A stretch of DNA of 64,000 nt from Druceiella hillmani (lineage: Eukaryota; Arthropoda; Insecta; Lepidoptera; Hepialidae), in the NCBI GenBank assembly GCA_039881145.1, contig JAYKKI010000126.1:1227501-1291500 (forward strand). Reading direction: 5' to 3'. Position numbers and translations under genes: made by a program. Below are positions 60,040 to 64,000 of this stretch, in pieces. The notes under the pieces are model-generated. The model searched no databases and had not been told where the DNA came from. It worked only from the letters and a program-made list of their open reading frames with translations. How positions within the stretch are numbered: the first letter of the stretch is position 1; every line of letters starts with the position of its first letter.

Positions 60040-61359
60040 TCAATTTTATTTCCCAAAAACACAAATCAAATGCATATCATTAATACTAGTAAATAGGTAT
60101 GTTATTAGTTCAGAGCTATGTCCCAAAGAAGTTAAAATGACAACAGTGTTTGGAAAAATATTTAAAATATTCTCATTTGTATCTATATTATATTTACATT
60201 ATTTTAATCAATTTCAATTATACTGATAATTACATTTGTAGTTAAAATTTATTTTCTTTCAACTTATTTGTTTAAAACTAAATGAATACTTGACATAGAT
60301 CAAGATATTATATCTTGACATGGGAAGGCCAAAATACAAATCTGCTTGGAATTAAACTTAACGATTTTGGATTTCTCATAAATTGTATTTTTTCCTCACG
60401 TGTATTAAAAAAATTAAATTGATGTTCTATGGATACATATGTTTTCTGACCCAATTTTGTTACAATTCTAATTTATAATGAAAATTTGTCTCGGAATGGA
60501 ATCTTTCAAATGGTCATTGGTGCCGGCGAAAATTATTTGAAATTGCAATTTGCATGTTCCATTACTTAAATTAAATCACAACAGGGTTGTTTTGATGTGG
60601 TTGCATTAGAATGTGGAATCATGAATTTTGTTTGTAGTGAATATTGGCGGAAAAGAAGACCAAAAACGTTACGTTTACGTTTGAACAGATTTGAATCTAA
60701 ACATTAAAACAATTTAAATTAAAATTAAATATATTAATGCACTTGAGTAGCACCGACCGATGAAATTATGTAGCAGTAGACTGATATAATTATATTGTAT
60801 TTTTCAGTAGAATTTTGATATTTCATCACATCTCAATTTTATAATTAGTAATTATATTAAGTAAATGTTTCAATAAAGTTTATAAAAAAACTTATTGGCA
60901 ATATTTATTCATTTGTTACACTTTTTGATGAGAATGGAGTCTATCGAATATTACGAAAGCACGAGAGTTTGTTATTTTGTATGCATTCATAACTATTAAA
61001 ATTGAAAAGTATAAACAGTATTACCATTAATATAGTAGACATAATTTTAACTAAATCTAATATAAGAATTACTTAACAAATTTTAATTATCGTAGTTACA
61101 TGATTGGGTGACAAATTTCAAAACTCGTCAAGATTAAAAAGGCGAGACAAAGTAGGTAAAATAGCACCGAATTTTGTAAAGTAACTATCTAAGCTTTGAA
61201 GCTGTAGGGGAAAAATATATCGGTCGTTTTTCCGTCCTTTCCTTTTTATTTCTTTAGAAGTTAGTTTTATTATTATATTTCGTAATATTTACATTAATAT
61301 TAATTTAAGTATGTATATATACTTCGAGTACGCTTCCTAATACAAAACTTATGATTGTA
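60040..61359. other. No gene recognised, unit 3
   Basis: Copy of 33470-34789. Confidence 0.5.
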
Positions 61360-61670
61360 AAGTCAAACGCGATCGCGATCAAAGCGGACGCCGCCAGCGG
61401 CGCCTTAATTACAATTATGAAATGTACGAGTTTTAATTCAAAATAATTTTCATCAGCGTTAACACTCGTTAGGGATTTTCATCTTGGAACAAGTTGCCGT
61501 AATAAATGTAGTCCAAAAGAAAATTGGGTCGAATTTCACTACAATTTCAATTTAAATTAGACGCTCGGTAATATCGTCATTCTCATACTTTGGATCGCCG
61601 TTATTAAGTGGCACTTTTGTTGTGTTAGCTCCATGAACTAGCCTCATATTCTACAATGTTTCGGTTAATT
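61360..61670 (-). repeat. R2 copy in unit 3
   Basis: This is the copy of 34790-35100 at a shift of 26570. No difference was seen. Confidence 0.55.
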
Positions 61671-64000
61671 TAATATAATATCGGCAGTCAATATCAGATG
61701 TTCTATTCCACAAGCCTACATTTAATGAAATTATGCTTCATATTAGGAGTTTTAAATATTTAAGCAATATAGAAAATCTATCTAATACGATCATAAATAT
61801 GATTTTATTATTTACGAAAATATTTAATTTCCTGTTTTACGAAACGAATGTGTCTCCAACGAGAAATAGTTTATATATTTAATTTAATGAATAAAAATCA
61901 AAAAGATTAATTTTTTTTTGCGTGCCTAGTAAAATTTTGTTGGAATCTTTTTCACTGACCTTGCAAAATGTTTATAGAGAATGATTGGATAGCAGATATC
62001 ATCCTTTTTTTGATACTATTTTTTTCTGTCTTTTAACGTATAGGCGTGTAGTAATATATGCCAACGTATCAAAATTATGCCTTAATTAAATCACAGGAAC
62101 AAACCCAATCTAGAAATGATTGGAAATTTTATTCGTTGGCCTAAAAAATATTTTTATAGTGAAATATTTGGGTAGTTTATATAAATATTTGTTATTTACT
62201 CACCAATTAAATACTATGTATGTAATTTTCTCAATAAAAACATTTCTATGAAACCTGTGTCGCGGAAAGTGGGCGTTTACTTTAAAACATAAAAGGTTAT
62301 ATAAATCGAACTCCACATCAAAAGAAATAAAAACGATCCATGTTCGATGACTCTGATCGCTGTTATAAGTTTTTGAATGAACGTCTCTTTAGACGCTCAT
62401 TCAAAAACTTATGTCAAGTTGACATATCGGTAATAGAAAGAATGTTCTGTTTATGGCTCGGTAGCTTATCCCTCTCATCTTTTTAAGTATTCGTGTATTT
62501 TAATTGTTTATTCATTATGTCTGAAAGTGCATTTATTGTCGATTATGTTATATAGCAATAAAACAAAAACAAGTGTGTGTACGTATGTACTCGCGTTAGG
62601 TGTTATACTTCTTTGGCATAACACAAGAATACTTTATTTAGCACCCAAACAATTAATGGAAATAAAATAACCAATGGAGCGTGACACGGTTGGTGAAATC
62701 TAAATTCAATCAAATATTAAAATTTAAAAAATTTAAATTTAAAATTTATTTGACATTTGAGTATTTTATTTTCCTTCTGGTTTTCAATTGTGATCCAATC
62801 ATCTGCCAGATCGTTATCAAATTATGGCGCTTCAACTTTATTATCTTCTCATCCAGAGAAGTAAATTTAATATTTTTATCCAGAATTATATTTATCATAA
62901 TTTAATTATTATTATTTATTAAATTAATTTTGAAATTACATTTAAGTATCTTTAATATTCAAATGAAAATTCAGCATTCAATTTAATATAAACACGTGTA
63001 TATAATTAACTGTTAAATTCACTAGAACAATTGACACAAAGTTTAATTAGTAATGAAAATAAATGAATATGTTGCAAATTTATTGTAATTTACTAATTTT
63101 GATTATTGAATAAATGTATAAAATAATAACTCATAATTTAAAATAAAAATCTATACATACTGAATTGCAAAAAAAATCAGCAGAAAAATAAAATGGTGGA
63201 CCACTCATCTGTCAAATAAACTATGTAAATATAAAAACCAGCAGAAAAATAAAATGGTGGACCACTCATCTGTCAAATAAACTATGTAAATATATTTTTA
63301 GTGAGAAACTTCCTAATGCCGATTTTCTGTAAATTTTATTTTGCATAGTAAGCAACTTCATTGAGTCAAATTTGATTGCATTCGTAAAATTTATTTATTA
63401 TAATTTTTTCCTAACGCGCCTAAAAACATATAACTTGAAAATAACGCAAAAAGTGTGGTCATATCAGTGATGTAACGCGTTATTTAATAAATCATTTTTA
63501 ACGCAAGTTGATCCATGCAAATATATTTCTTTGTAATGTTTTGATAAAATACCAAAGTTTGGTCAGTATCGAATTTTAAATAACCCCAATTTTGTGAAAA
63601 ATATAAATTAGTAAAATCATTATTTGGCCGGATTAATTACAATCATTCTTATCCTAAAAAGTCAAACTTGGTGACCTGAAAATGAAACCAGTTTAAGAGA
63701 TACAACATACAGTCATAAAATCAAAGTGCAACAAGAAACAGGTGATACTCATTTTGACGATTATGTTTGGTATAAAGCCTTTTTTCCTTACATGGCATAA
63801 TAAACAGAATATTTGAAACGGACGAGAAAAACATACAATGAAACGGCAGAGAAAAATAATAGAAGTAGAAAAAGCAGTCCATGAACAAATTTTTAGCTTA
63901 CTTGGTAGGCAAGCAAAATATACGTACCGAAAAAAGTAAACGTAGAGAAGATATACCAAATATATTTATTGAAAATCCAATTCTACCATCCAGAATAACT
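61671..64000. other. No gene recognised, unit 3 to window end
   Basis: Copy of 35101-37430, with the 22-bp-arm hairpin (62365-62412), the 61-bp duplication (63178-63294) and the start of the unit-2-type segment. The + frame at 62681-62905 and the minus frame at 63693-63959 have no recognisable domain. Confidence 0.5.
63178..63294. repeat. 61-bp direct duplication, unit 3
   Basis: This is the copy of 36608-36724 at a shift of 26570. Confidence 0.92.

Overview
The window is AT-rich eukaryotic DNA (about 30% G+C by eye) with no intact protein-coding gene, rRNA or tRNA that I can support. It is probably an insect nuclear genome, most likely Lepidoptera. The reasons are an interspersed repeat tail of a kind common in moths and butterflies (about 6781-7080, 33113-33410 and 59683-59980), a decayed Ty1/copia pol fragment, fold-back MITEs, many long (TA)n tracts and no bacterial gene organisation. 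The assignment rests on repeat recognition only.

The dominant structure is a giant tandem repeat of about 26.57 kb. Unit 1 runs 1 to about 26917, unit 2 about 26918-53491, and unit 3 from about 53492 past the window end. The unit phase is arbitrary: it starts at the window edge. Each unit carries, in order: R1 (a degenerate repeat called R here), a minus-strand copia pol remnant, (TA)n tracts, a lepidopteran-type interspersed repeat, R2, a roughly 3.1 kb segment that is unrelated between units 1 and 2, R3, a heat-shock-element-like cluster, an 86-bp minisatellite, a G-run, fold-back MITEs, a 38-bp minisatellite and R4. All R copies lie in the same orientation.

Identity between neighbouring units falls in three blocks. 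Bases 1-16757 differ from 26918-43316 by roughly 5% plus large indels. Bases 16757-25019 differ from 43316-51593 by only about 0.5-1%. Bases 25020-37430 are essentially identical to 51594-64000: I saw one substitution plus changes in (TA)n length. This is what unequal crossing-over in a pre-existing tandem pair would give, with unit 2 a chimera joined near 43316. A false (haplotypic) duplication in assembly is the main rival explanation.

The most unusual feature is a set of near-perfect hairpins (arms 16-29 bp) present in one unit where the sister unit has only one arm at the same place. This implies repeated local inverted duplication (template switching) as the units diverged. The clearest case is 32447-32650, where two new hairpins flank a new (AT)n expansion.

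Nothing here works as a pathway. If the array has a function it is more likely as a transcribed non-coding or small-RNA locus, or as structural or satellite-like DNA, than as a protein-coding cluster.
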